Program-made: the position numbers and the translations under genes
The notes under the pieces: model-generated
What the model saw: only the letters and a program-made list of their open reading frames with translations
Told to the model about the DNA's origin: nothing
Database searches by the model: none
Shown: positions 1 to 8,013 of the stretch, piece by piece
Numbering within the stretch: the stretch's first letter is position 1
Layout of the letters: every line of letters begins with the position of its first letter
From: Dyadobacter sp. CY356
GTDB taxonomy: Bacteria; Bacteroidota; Bacteroidia; Cytophagales; Spirosomataceae
Direction: 5' to 3'
DNA: 64,000 bases
Assembly (NCBI RefSeq): GCF_021440195.1
Contig: NZ_JAJTSZ010000009.1
Span: 226,429-290,428, forward strand

Positions 1-67
1 CGGAAACGGATGTTACCAAAAGCAGGGCGTAACCGGAAAAAAGGGAAATCAATGGTCTCGCTTTCAT
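1..67 (-). CDS. Partial exported protein (N-terminus only)
   Basis: An ATG at 67 on the minus strand opens a frame that runs off the window edge. Only about 22 residues are visible, beginning MKARPLISLF and continuing hydrophobic, which fits a signal peptide or first membrane segment. It lies 16 bp downstream of the HMA-like gene that ends at 84 and is probably the next gene of the same metal operon. In similar islands this position is often held by an efflux or outer-membrane component, but nothing visible here identifies the family. Confidence 0.5.
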   Translation of the reverse strand, partial: MKARPLISLFSGYALLLVTSVS

Positions 68-83
68 AACGTCTTCTTTTTGG

Positions 84-428
84 TCAATGAGCCGCAGCAG
101 TTTTGCGGCAGCAGCTTGGCAATTTATCGTGTGCTTTTTGATTGGCAGGCGATAGATCTGCGTCATAACCGGTGTTATTAATTGTTGCTTTTATCGCTTC
201 CTCAGTTGTTTTATCCGGATTATATTTCACAGTTACCACCTTATCCTTCAAGTCCAGATTTGATTCTTTCACCCCTTTTGAAAGTCCCAGATTACGTTCA
301 ATACGCTCCTTGCACATTTCGCATATTGCAGAAGTTTTGAATTTCACTTCTTTGTCTTTGCCATCAGCGTTGACAAAATTTACACTTAAAAAAAGTGCTG
401 CTACAAATAGAATGATTGTCTTTTTCAT
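84..428 (-). CDS. Exported HMA-domain metal-binding protein
   Basis: A 114-residue protein with an N-terminal signal peptide (about residues 1-21) followed by a heavy-metal-associated (HMA) fold. The metal-binding CxxC is Cys36-Glu-Met-Cys39 (CEMC), and the usual beta-alpha-beta-beta-alpha-beta pattern follows (VTVKYNP, then the ATINNTGYDA end). The tail adds a Cys106-Cys107 pair near the C-terminus, outside the HMA core. The likely role is periplasmic binding or relay of Cu(I) or a similar soft metal. It follows the heavy-metal-binding lipoprotein gene by 20 bp and is part of the same minus-strand operon. The metal itself is inferred from the neighbours. Confidence 0.85.
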   Translation of the reverse strand: MKKTIILFVAALFLSVNFVNADGKDKEVKFKTSAICEMCKERIERNLGLSKGVKESNLDLKDKVVTVKYNPDKTTEEAIKATINNTGYDADLSPANQKAHDKLPSCCRKTAAAH

Positions 429-448
429 TAGTTTATTTTGATTAAAGA

Positions 449-694
449 TTAATGTGTATGAGCCGTAGAATCAGTTTCTGCCAATGCGACTTCCTGTAAA
501 TCCATTTTACAAACCGGGCATTTTCCAGCTTGTGCATACGTTTTTTCACCTTCGCACTGCATCGGACAAGCGTATTTTTTTTCAGCTGCTGCCTCGACCT
601 TTGCTGGCCTTTCTAATGTTTCTTTGGCTTTTTCCTGGTTTCCTGAACAGGCAAATAGTAGTGTTAATGGCAAAGCAAAAAGAATTTTTCTCAT
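449..694 (-). CDS. Heavy-metal-binding domain lipoprotein
   Basis: An 81-residue protein with a short lipoprotein signal ending in LLFAC (Cys16 as the lipidated residue). The mature part carries the heavy-metal-binding domain seen at the N-terminus of CusB-type adaptors: a YACPMQC segment (Cys43, Cys47) and a GKCPVCKMDL segment (Cys59, Cys62, Met64). The C-terminus ends in the His-rich THTH. It is probably a membrane-anchored periplasmic copper-binding protein. It sits 21 bp after the AraC regulator gene and 20 bp before the HMA gene, so co-transcription is likely. Confidence 0.85.
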   Translation of the reverse strand: MRKILFALPLTLLFACSGNQEKAKETLERPAKVEAAAEKKYACPMQCEGEKTYAQAGKCPVCKMDLQEVALAETDSTAHTH

Positions 695-715
695 TGTTTT
701 TTTGATTTATATGGA

Positions 716-1306
716 TTATATCGTTTTAATTTTCGGTTCCCCCACCTGATCAAGCGCTTTTCTTGGAAGACTATTTCCTTTTTTAAATTCTCCGGGTGTT
801 ATTCCGGTTACCTTTTTGAACTGATTACTTAAATGCGCGGAACTGCTGTAAGACAGCCTCCAGGCCATTTCGCTTAGACTTAACTCGTTATAAGAAAGCC
901 ATTCTTTTACTTTTTCCACTTTCTGAGCGATGATATATTGTTCAATCGTTTGTCCGGTTTCGGATGAAAACAGACTGCTCAGATAGGAATATTCATAACC
1001 TGTTTTTTGAGAAAGATAATCTGAAAAATTAACCGAAGCCGGTTTATGACCTTTCAGATATTGCACTTCTTCGATGATCAGAGTTTTAATATTTTCTACC
1101 AAAGTAGCACGTTTATCGTCCAGCAATTCAAATCCGTTTATTTCAAGCGTTTCCTTCACCCGAATTAATTTTTCAGCATCAAGTTCAGATTTCGTTTCAA
1201 TTTCTCCCAATTCAATATGAGTTAACGCAATATCAAGTTTATCAAGTTCTTCTCTGACAACCTTGATACATCTTTCGCAAACCATATTTTTGATAAATAA
1301 CCGCAT
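716..1306 (-). CDS. AraC-family regulator with N-terminal CxxC metal-sensor-like segment
   Basis: A 196-residue protein. Residues 1 to about 65 resemble an HMA/ferredoxin-like fold opening with a CxxC (Cys10-Glu-Arg-Cys13, NMVCERCIKVV). Residues of about 95-180 form an AraC-type double helix-turn-helix with the typical end (SSSAHLSNQFKKVTGITPGEFK). The protein is much shorter than AraC itself and lacks the sugar-binding cupin. The arrangement suggests a one-component regulator whose N-terminus binds copper or another soft metal directly. It lies 75 bp downstream of the TonB receptor gene and 21 bp upstream of the heavy-metal lipoprotein gene, so it probably controls this island. DNA binding is well supported; metal sensing is inference. 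Confidence 0.85.
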   Translation of the reverse strand: MRLFIKNMVCERCIKVVREELDKLDIALTHIELGEIETKSELDAEKLIRVKETLEINGFELLDDKRATLVENIKTLIIEEVQYLKGHKPASVNFSDYLSQKTGYEYSYLSSLFSSETGQTIEQYIIAQKVEKVKEWLSYNELSLSEMAWRLSYSSSAHLSNQFKKVTGITPGEFKKGNSLPRKALDQVGEPKIKTI

Positions 1307-1381
1307 TTTAAATTATTAATGATTAAGGCCGGGTCGCCGGTGCGATTAATTGTTAATGTTGGCAATTGGGATTTTCCTTAG

Positions 1382-3616
1382 TTATCTTACTATTTTGTAT
1401 CTGACGCCTGCGTAGATCATTCTTCCAACTACTGGTCCCCAGGCCATTCCTGCGTCAAACTGTTTTCCAAAAGGATCGTTTGCCGCGTATATTGGATTTT
1501 TTTGGCGGAAATTGTTTAAATTTTCACCTCCCAGGTAAATATCCCATTTTGGAAAAGTTCTGGTGATCTGAGCATTAATGTTGAAATAGGACGGAGCATC
1601 AGACGACATAAATGTTGAATTATCCCCATGCCCTAACATACCATACATCGGATTCATATTAGGCAAACGTCGTTTTCCATTCCATTGCACCGTAGCGTCG
1701 AATTTCCATTTATCATAAGGTAAAGCATATCCAGCATTGAACAAAACCCTGTCGCGGCTTACCAGCATTTTTGGAAGTAAAACGTTTTCATTGCTCAATC
1801 CATAAACGGTTTGTTTCACATCAAATAAACGATACGCCAGTTTAAAATCCAGACGTTTTACTGGTGTCAGATTTACTTCTGCCTGGAAACTGTTTGCATA
1901 TGCTTTTCCTTTCAAATTATAAAAACGAATATATTTGGGGTTCTCAAAATCGGCTACAAGCTGGTTTTCGAAATTTGTCCGGTAAAAATCTGTCACAAAT
2001 GTTCCCTGCATTTCACCGATTTTAAATTCCTGTGTCAGACTTGCGCCATAATTCCATGAAACTTCCGGACGCAATTTTTCTAGAAAAACAACCTGCCGCG
2101 AACTGACCAGATTTCCATAATATTCAGCCAGTGGATTTGCTACACGAAAACCCCGGCCTGCTGATGCGCGTAACGCTGTGTTGCCCGTCAGACTGTATTT
2201 CATATGCAAACGCGGCGTAAACTGCGTGCCGTAAAGATTATGAAAGTCAACGCGCGAGCCGGCAACCAATACGAATTTATCAAGATTGTTATAGGTATAT
2301 TCAACAAAAACTCCCGGAACCGATTCCCTCCTCAGCAAAGTTGTGTCCTTATACTTTTCGTTATAATTATCCAGCATATAACTAACGCCAGCCTTGTAAG
2401 AATGATTCGTGCTGCTCAGAATCGATTGATAGATCAGATTTCCATACAAAGTCTCCTGGCGGCCATTGTAATTGGTCAGGCCAAAATAGGATTTGGAATC
2501 ATGCAGAGAAGCATTGATGATCAAGCCTAAACCTTTGTATGGTTTGTCAGGATAAAGGCGGGCAATTTTGGAAAAGAATTCATACCGATTAACATTTGCA
2601 CCAAAACCATAGGCCTGGGTTGTTCCTTTCATTTCTTCCCGAAAGCCTGTTTGTCCGCCTAACCGATCTTCATGCAAGGCTTTTACACCCAGCTGAACCA
2701 TCGTTCTTTCACTTTGGTATTTCCAGCGGTTGATTATATTGTATTGATTATAGAGCGGCAAATCAAGAAATCCGTCGCCATTTTTATCAATTCTATTTTT
2801 TAATGTGCTGGCATGGGTCAATAATCCGGTGCTCCATTTGTCAGATAGTTTGGTTGCCAGATTCAGATTGACTTCCGCCCGTCCAAAATTATTGACATAG
2901 GTATTGAAATAAAGCTTTTCGCGCGTATCCGGTTTTTGCAGTTCCACATTGATTTGACCGGTCATGGATTCGTAACCATTCACAACCGAGCCCGCACCTT
3001 TTCCAACATCAATGGCTTGTATCCAGGTCCCGGGCACAAAATTCATCCCAAAAGTTGAAGCCAGACCGCGGATTGTTGGAATATTTTCAATATTAGTCTG
3101 AATATACGTCCCATTCAGACCTAACATCTGAATTTGTTTTGCGCCAGTTACGGCGTCACTGTAAGAGACCGAGACGGAAGCATTGGTTTCAAAACTTTCG
3201 GAGAGATTACAACATGCGGCTTTTGCCAAAGCGCGGGTTGTGATAATTTCAGTCTGATGCGGGGATAATCTGTCAATAGAGGAAGCGTTGGCCTTAACGA
3301 CTACTTCATTTAAAATCTGATCACTTTTCAGAACCACTTCCAATTCACTTTCCGCACCAATTTTGATGGTATCATTTTTAAATCCGACAAAACTGATGAC
3401 CAGTTTGTTGGATTGTGTAATACGTGGAATTGAGAATTTTCCGGTCGTATCCGTTACAGAAGATTGCGAAGTTCCGGCCCAGTAAACATTAGCACCGGTG
3501 AGTGGTTTTAACTTTTTCTCACCAGTTATCTGCTCGTAAACTGCTCCGCTTATTCGTTGTGCAAATGAAAATTGCACACATAGAAGCAAAATCGCTCCAA
3601 TTAAATATCCTTTCAT
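1382..3616 (-). CDS. TonB-dependent outer-membrane receptor, probably metal-related
   Basis: A 744-residue receptor: signal peptide (1 to about 19), a carboxypeptidase-regulatory-like beta-sandwich (about 22-97), a plug domain (about 105-225, with the GAGSVVNGYESMTGQINVEL segment) and a C-terminal 22-stranded barrel ending in VRYKIVR. The plug contains a Cys135-Cys136 pair, unusual for a periplasm-facing plug and possibly a metal contact. It is not a SusC, being much shorter and lacking a SusD partner. With HMA, HYC_CC_PP and CopA genes around it, copper or a copper chelate is the most reasonable substrate, but this is not shown by the sequence alone. Confidence 0.9.
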   Translation of the reverse strand: MKGYLIGAILLLCVQFSFAQRISGAVYEQITGEKKLKPLTGANVYWAGTSQSSVTDTTGKFSIPRITQSNKLVISFVGFKNDTIKIGAESELEVVLKSDQILNEVVVKANASSIDRLSPHQTEIITTRALAKAACCNLSESFETNASVSVSYSDAVTGAKQIQMLGLNGTYIQTNIENIPTIRGLASTFGMNFVPGTWIQAIDVGKGAGSVVNGYESMTGQINVELQKPDTREKLYFNTYVNNFGRAEVNLNLATKLSDKWSTGLLTHASTLKNRIDKNGDGFLDLPLYNQYNIINRWKYQSERTMVQLGVKALHEDRLGGQTGFREEMKGTTQAYGFGANVNRYEFFSKIARLYPDKPYKGLGLIINASLHDSKSYFGLTNYNGRQETLYGNLIYQSILSSTNHSYKAGVSYMLDNYNEKYKDTTLLRRESVPGVFVEYTYNNLDKFVLVAGSRVDFHNLYGTQFTPRLHMKYSLTGNTALRASAGRGFRVANPLAEYYGNLVSSRQVVFLEKLRPEVSWNYGASLTQEFKIGEMQGTFVTDFYRTNFENQLVADFENPKYIRFYNLKGKAYANSFQAEVNLTPVKRLDFKLAYRLFDVKQTVYGLSNENVLLPKMLVSRDRVLFNAGYALPYDKWKFDATVQWNGKRRLPNMNPMYGMLGHGDNSTFMSSDAPSYFNINAQITRTFPKWDIYLGGENLNNFRQKNPIYAANDPFGKQFDAGMAWGPVVGRMIYAGVRYKIVR

Positions 3617-3698
3617 TATTGACTAAATCACGATGTATGAGAAAACCGATATTGATCTCTAAAATAAGAGTCAACATTAAAATCTGATAATCAATGAT

Positions 3699-4163
3699 TT
3701 ATATCAAAAAAGACTGAACAAAAGAGAGCATACCTCTCCCATGAAAGCGTGAGGAGAATGATATGGTTTGAAGTGTAGATTTTGCAGATGGATAAACCCA
3801 TTCATGCACCAAAAATATAAAAGACTGAGTCGACCAAAGATCGCCGTCAGCAATCATCTTAACCGATTTTGCATGAAGTGCTGCAAATGACGAAACGGCA
3901 TCAACTTTTTCAAATTTCTGCTGGACCTTACAACAATCAGTCTTTTTGAAGAAATTTTTCTTTAAATCTTTTAGTGCTTTACTTTTTGCACAGCAGGAAG
4001 AAACAACTTTTTTCTTACAGGAATCAGCTTTTTTTTCTTTGACAAATTTCATAGTCATCCCCTGCATCAGGCACTGATGCTCCGTCAGTCCAAATCCTGT
4101 GCTGCTTACCAGCACCAGAACGGCCATCAGAATGGTTATGTATCTATAAAAACTTTTTTTCAT
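3699..4163 (-). CDS. HYC_CC_PP-family small Cys-rich exported protein
   Basis: A 154-residue protein with an N-terminal membrane/signal segment (about residues 7-25), then a His-x-Cys motif (His29-Gln-Cys31), further cysteines at 49, and two CC pairs (57-58 and 77-78) in a Lys-rich linker. This matches the Bacteroidota HYC_CC_PP family, usually found next to TonB receptors and HMA proteins. The C-terminal PP motif of the family is not evident here. The gene is 82 bp upstream of the TonB receptor start and 45 bp after the small HMA gene. The likely role is periplasmic metal coordination or delivery; the exact function is unknown. Confidence 0.75.
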   Translation of the reverse strand: MKKSFYRYITILMAVLVLVSSTGFGLTEHQCLMQGMTMKFVKEKKADSCKKKVVSSCCAKSKALKDLKKNFFKKTDCCKVQQKFEKVDAVSSFAALHAKSVKMIADGDLWSTQSFIFLVHEWVYPSAKSTLQTISFSSRFHGRGMLSFVQSFLI

Positions 4164-4192
4164 TTAAGCTGTATATTTTCTTAAAAGATTCA

Positions 4193-4200
4193 CAAAGTTA
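4193..4200 (-). promoter_or_regulatory. Candidate -7 box before the HYC_CC_PP gene
   Basis: On the minus strand the sequence reads TAACTTTG, matching the Bacteroidota -7 consensus TAnnTTTG, about 30 nt before the ATG at 4163. No clear -33 TTG was found at the usual distance. An identical octamer precedes copA. Confidence 0.3.
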
Positions 4201-4208
4201 CACAAAAA

Positions 4209-4418
4209 TCAGGCTATTTCAGTTGCAAGATATCCTGCCTGTTTAACAACCTCAGACACTTCCTCAGCTGATTTATCAGTTTCAACCGACAAAATGCGAT
4301 CAGGACTTTGCAAATCCACAGCCCATTTTTCAATTCCATTTTCAGAAGTTAAAAATGGAGTAACGGCAGCAATACAGCTTCCGCATTTGATATTGGTTTT
4401 AAATTTTATCGTTTCCAT
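4209..4418 (-). CDS. Small cytosolic HMA-domain metallochaperone-like protein
   Basis: A 69-residue single HMA domain without signal peptide. The CxxC is Cys12-Gly-Ser-Cys15 in KCGSCIAAV, and the C-terminus has the usual EVVKQAGYLA end. It resembles CopZ/Atx1-type chaperones in size, although the loop before the CxxC lacks the typical GMTC start. It probably passes Cu(I) to the CopA ATPase encoded about 0.8 kb upstream on the same strand. It is separated from CopA by the Uma2-type gene. Confidence 0.8.
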   Translation of the reverse strand: METIKFKTNIKCGSCIAAVTPFLTSENGIEKWAVDLQSPDRILSVETDKSAEEVSEVVKQAGYLATEIA

Positions 4419-4537
4419 AAGATGAAATGCTATTTGACAGATTACTATTATCTCTTTGCAAAGATCGACAGGAAAGATTAAAAAATATTACAGAATTCGG
4501 GGTTGGTATTGTATAGTTATTGGTTTCCTGAAATAAC

Positions 4538-5125
4538 TTAAAATCCCGGAGAATCAGTATCAGATAATTCAATGCCCCTATAAATATCTTCTAACAAAAT
4601 TGAGCAATTATCTATTATCACGCTTTCATCATTATTAGTATAAATATGGCTAAGCCATTCTGATTCGTTCAACTTTCTGATTATTTCAATTTTCTTCTTT
4701 TTTGATGATATTAAAATATATTCCCTAAATGTAGAAATGGTTTTATAACAATCGAACTTCTCCAACCTGTCATAATGTTCAGTGGAATCTGATAGTACTT
4801 CTATAATGATTTCAGGGTTTTCAAGCGAGTCAAGTCCCCGGGAAGATTTTGCATAAACTGGTTTCTTACAAATAATTACAAGATCAGGAAAGGTAAACCT
4901 ATCACATTTTTCCACTCTTATAAGTTGATCGCTTGTATAAACAAGACATCCTTTCTTTTTTAGACAATATCCAAGTTCAATGGTTATATTAGCTACGATA
5001 AGATTGTGAGCTGGTTGAGCCCCGGCCATAGCAAGAATCTCTCCTGCATGATATTCCAGTTTTACGTCAGATTTTGCCAATAAGTCGAAATATTCTTCGT
5101 GCGTCACCTGTGTAGTTGTTTGCAT
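4538..5125 (-). CDS. Uma2-family (PF05685) PD-(D/E)XK nuclease-like protein
   Basis: A 195-residue protein with the Uma2 pattern: an early KLEYHAGEI (conserved Glu), a GAQPAHNLIVANI helix, a FPDLVIICKKP strand with the metal-binding Asp, and PEIIIEVLSDST with the second acidic residue, followed by the KFDCYKTISTFREYILI end. The fold belongs to the PD-(D/E)XK superfamily, but no cellular role is established for most Uma2 proteins, which are often in many copies per genome. It interrupts the copper island (126 bp after copA, 119 bp before the HMA gene) in the same direction. Family assignment is strong; function is unknown. Confidence 0.85.
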   Translation of the reverse strand: MQTTTQVTHEEYFDLLAKSDVKLEYHAGEILAMAGAQPAHNLIVANITIELGYCLKKKGCLVYTSDQLIRVEKCDRFTFPDLVIICKKPVYAKSSRGLDSLENPEIIIEVLSDSTEHYDRLEKFDCYKTISTFREYILISSKKKKIEIIRKLNESEWLSHIYTNNDESVIIDNCSILLEDIYRGIELSDTDSPGF

Positions 5126-5251
5126 AAATGAAATTTGGTAGTGTGTGGATTATCAAATTTAACTTTTTATAAATTCGTTTGCAATTGAAAAAATCGCTCT
5201 AATCAAAATCTGAATAAAAAAGTCCGGACCCGGAATTTAAATTATTTCGGA

Positions 5252-7489
5252 TTATAATTTCAAACCCCGCAACCTAAGACTATTAGTCACCACCGAAACC
5301 GAACTCAGCGCCATTGCAGCACCAGCAATCATCGGATTTAACAAAAATCCATTAATAGGATATAAAATTCCGGCGGCGATCGGAATTCCGATCAGGTTAT
5401 AAATAAACGCCCAGAAAAGATTTTGTTTGATCGTCGCAACCGTTTTTCTGGAAAGTTGTAATGCTTTTGGCAAAACCATAAGATCAGAAGTGATTAAAGT
5501 CATTTTTGCAACATCCATTGCGATGTCTGATCCTTTTCCCATGGCAATACTGACATCAGCCTGTACCATTGCCTGAGAGTCATTAACGCCGTCACCGACC
5601 ATCGCTACAATTTTTCCCCCGGATTGCAATTTTTGAATAAACTGCATTTTATCATCCGGTTTTACTTCTGCCAGGTAATTTTTAATACCCACTTGTTTAG
5701 CAACGGCTGCAGCAGTTTGTTCATTATCTCCCGTCAACATATAAACTTCGATGCCTTGTTCCTGTAACTTTTGAACTGCTTCGGCAGAGGTAGCTTTTAA
5801 CTGATCTGCTATTGAAATTACCGCAATCTGGACTTGATTTAAACCTACTCCAATAACAGTTCTGGCAGCTTTTCGCTCATTTTCCGCTGTTTGCAACAGT
5901 ACAGAATCCAGTAAAACTCCTTCTTTTTCTAAAAATGAAAGTGTCCCGATGATGTAGCTTTCACCTTTTACAATCCCCTTAACTCCGTTCCCGGTTATGG
6001 ATTCAAATTTTTCAATCTTTTCAGAATTATTTGTTTTAACAAAACGGACAACTGCCTGCGCCAGTGGATGTTCGGAACGAGATTCCAATGCGCCGATTGC
6101 AGCTGCGTGTTGGTCCTTATTTTCCAGACTTTCAGTCCATTTCCAGTTTGTCACTTCCGGGTGGCCCTGAGTCAATGTTCCGGTTTTATCTAAAACGATA
6201 GCATTGACTTCTTTCGCCTTTTCAAGACTCTCAGCATCACGGATCAGAATGTTATTTTCAGCTCCTTTGCCCACGCCAACCATAATTGCCGTCGGTGTTG
6301 CAAGTCCCAATGCACATGGACAAGCTATAACCAAAACAGAAACAGAAGCCAGCAGCGCCTGGGTTAAGGCATTTTCGCCACCAAAAAACATCCAGACACA
6401 AAAAGTCATGATAGCAATGGCGATTACGACGGGCACAAAAATTCCTGCAATTTTATCCACCAAACGTTGAACCGGAGCCTTGCTTCCCTGAGCGGCTTGA
6501 ACGGTTTTTATGATTTGAGCCAGAACGGTATTCTTGCCAATTTTTTCAGCTAAAAAAGTAAAACTTCCCTGCTGATTTATAGTTCCTGCAAAAACCTGAG
6601 AACCTTTGGTTTTTTCCGCAGGAACAGGTTCGCCAGTAATCAGACTTTCATCGACAAAGGAATTTCCACTGATTAACTTTCCATCAACCGGGATTTTCTC
6701 TCCGGAACGAATAATGATTTCGTCATGCAGCTGCACTTCCCTGACCGGGATTTCAATTTCTTTTTGGTCACGGATTACCTTTACCGTTTTTGGCTGCAAA
6801 CCGATCAGTTTTTTTAAAGCATCGGAAGTATTGGTTTTCGCTTTTTCTTCAAGCAGCTTTCCTAATAAAATAAAAAAAATGATCACCGCAGTAGCTTCAA
6901 AATACACATGCGGATGAAAACCCCGTGCGTGCCAGAATTGCGGATTTAGCGTATTGAAAGTACTGAAAAGAAAAGCAATTCCGGTACTTAAAGCCACCAA
7001 AGTATCCATATTGGACTTTCCATGTCTGGCCTGTTTAAATGCATTGACAAAAAAATCTTTACCGAAAATAAATAAGACCGGTATCGTCAAAGCCATCATG
7101 ATGTAGTTACTGAAAGGCAAATCCATGAAAAACATCCCAATAACGACAACCGGAACAGCCAATATGCCGGTAAGCATTGTTTTTCTTTTCAGATCATTAT
7201 AGTGTTCAAGCTGGATTTTTTCCTGTTCCACAATGGCTTCTTCGTCATCATCATTGATAATCAAACCATAACCCACACTTTCCAGAACTTTGTCCAGAGC
7301 TTCCAGATTTGTTTCTCTGGGATCAAATTCTAACAGAGCAGATTGATTTGCATAATTTACACCAACATTTGAAACACCCGAAGTACTTTTCAATGTAGAT
7401 TCCACACTGACCGCACAGGCCGCGCACGACATGCCGGTTACGGGAACTGTAACTTTTTTTATATTGATAACTTTATGATCCGCTTCCAT
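5252..7489 (-). CDS. copA: Copper-translocating P1B-type ATPase
   Basis: A 745-residue heavy-metal P-type ATPase exporting Cu(I) (or Ag(I)) from the cytoplasm. One N-terminal HMA domain is visible (about 11-76) with Cys22-Ala-Ala-Cys25 in GMSCAACAVSVE. The transmembrane CPC is at about 390-392 (VIACPCALGLATP), the phosphorylated Asp at about 434 (DKTGTLTQG), the SEHP nucleotide-binding motif follows, then TGDNEQTA and a hinge GDGVND at about 632. The last membrane helices carry YNLIGIPIAAG and the MALSSVSVVTNSLRL end typical of CopA. It is the first gene of the minus-strand metal island. The CPC, HMA and YN/MxxSS motifs support Cu(I) over Zn/Cd. Confidence 0.95.
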   Translation of the reverse strand: MEADHKVINIKKVTVPVTGMSCAACAVSVESTLKSTSGVSNVGVNYANQSALLEFDPRETNLEALDKVLESVGYGLIINDDDEEAIVEQEKIQLEHYNDLKRKTMLTGILAVPVVVIGMFFMDLPFSNYIMMALTIPVLFIFGKDFFVNAFKQARHGKSNMDTLVALSTGIAFLFSTFNTLNPQFWHARGFHPHVYFEATAVIIFFILLGKLLEEKAKTNTSDALKKLIGLQPKTVKVIRDQKEIEIPVREVQLHDEIIIRSGEKIPVDGKLISGNSFVDESLITGEPVPAEKTKGSQVFAGTINQQGSFTFLAEKIGKNTVLAQIIKTVQAAQGSKAPVQRLVDKIAGIFVPVVIAIAIMTFCVWMFFGGENALTQALLASVSVLVIACPCALGLATPTAIMVGVGKGAENNILIRDAESLEKAKEVNAIVLDKTGTLTQGHPEVTNWKWTESLENKDQHAAAIGALESRSEHPLAQAVVRFVKTNNSEKIEKFESITGNGVKGIVKGESYIIGTLSFLEKEGVLLDSVLLQTAENERKAARTVIGVGLNQVQIAVISIADQLKATSAEAVQKLQEQGIEVYMLTGDNEQTAAAVAKQVGIKNYLAEVKPDDKMQFIQKLQSGGKIVAMVGDGVNDSQAMVQADVSIAMGKGSDIAMDVAKMTLITSDLMVLPKALQLSRKTVATIKQNLFWAFIYNLIGIPIAAGILYPINGFLLNPMIAGAAMALSSVSVVTNSLRLRGLKL

Positions 7490-7508
7490 GATTTCTAATT
7501 CTTTGATA

Positions 7509-7516
7509 CAAAGTTA
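7509..7516 (-). promoter_or_regulatory. Candidate -7 box of copA
   Basis: Minus-strand TAACTTTG matches TAnnTTTG and lies 19 nt before the copA ATG, implying a leader of only about a dozen nucleotides. No convincing -33 TTG was seen at the expected spacing. Confidence 0.35.
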
Positions 7517-7570
7517 ACTTATCCCGAAACGGACTACATTACAAAATTAAAGCCCAACCTTGCAAGATTA

Positions 7571-7909
7571 TCAGGCGAGTCGTGTTCCATTTGGCAAAAC
7601 CTTATCCGGACAAGCAAGAATTACTTCACCATCTTCCAAAACAAAACCGGTTGTCAGCACTTCTGATCGGAAATCTGCAATCTGTTTTACAGGAAAATTG
7701 ACAACACATAAAACCTGTTTTCCTATCAATTCTTCCTTGGTGTACAGTCTGGTAATTTGCGCCGAGCTTTGTTTTGTACCAATTTCTTCACCAAGATCAA
7801 TCCAGAGTTTATAAGCCCGTTTTCGTGCTTTGGGAAAATCTTCGGCACGAATGATCGTACCGGCTCTTTGATCCACTTTTTCAAAATCCTGCCAGGTTAT
7901 TGCTTCCAT
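7571..7909 (-). CDS. csaA: CsaA-like tRNA-binding domain protein
   Basis: A 112-residue protein that is essentially a single EMAP-II/Trbp111-type OB-fold tRNA-binding domain. Diagnostic segments are the start VDQRAGTIIRAEDFPKARK, the middle KQSSAQITRLYTKEELIGKQ, the VVNFPVKQIADFRSEVLTTG stretch and the DKVLPNGTRLA end, all typical of CsaA. CsaA binds tRNA and has been linked to chaperone or export-related activity in Bacillus. It is about 80 bp upstream of copA in the same orientation but is probably an independent gene. Confidence 0.92.
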   Translation of the reverse strand: MEAITWQDFEKVDQRAGTIIRAEDFPKARKRAYKLWIDLGEEIGTKQSSAQITRLYTKEELIGKQVLCVVNFPVKQIADFRSEVLTTGFVLEDGEVILACPDKVLPNGTRLA

Positions 7910-8013
7910 TTTATATTGTTGAGGCTTGTTTCAATATATAATTCATTTCATCATTAAAAAGTTACAAATCATTGCTTTCCTGATCTAAGGCTCATTTATC
8001 AAAATACAATCTT

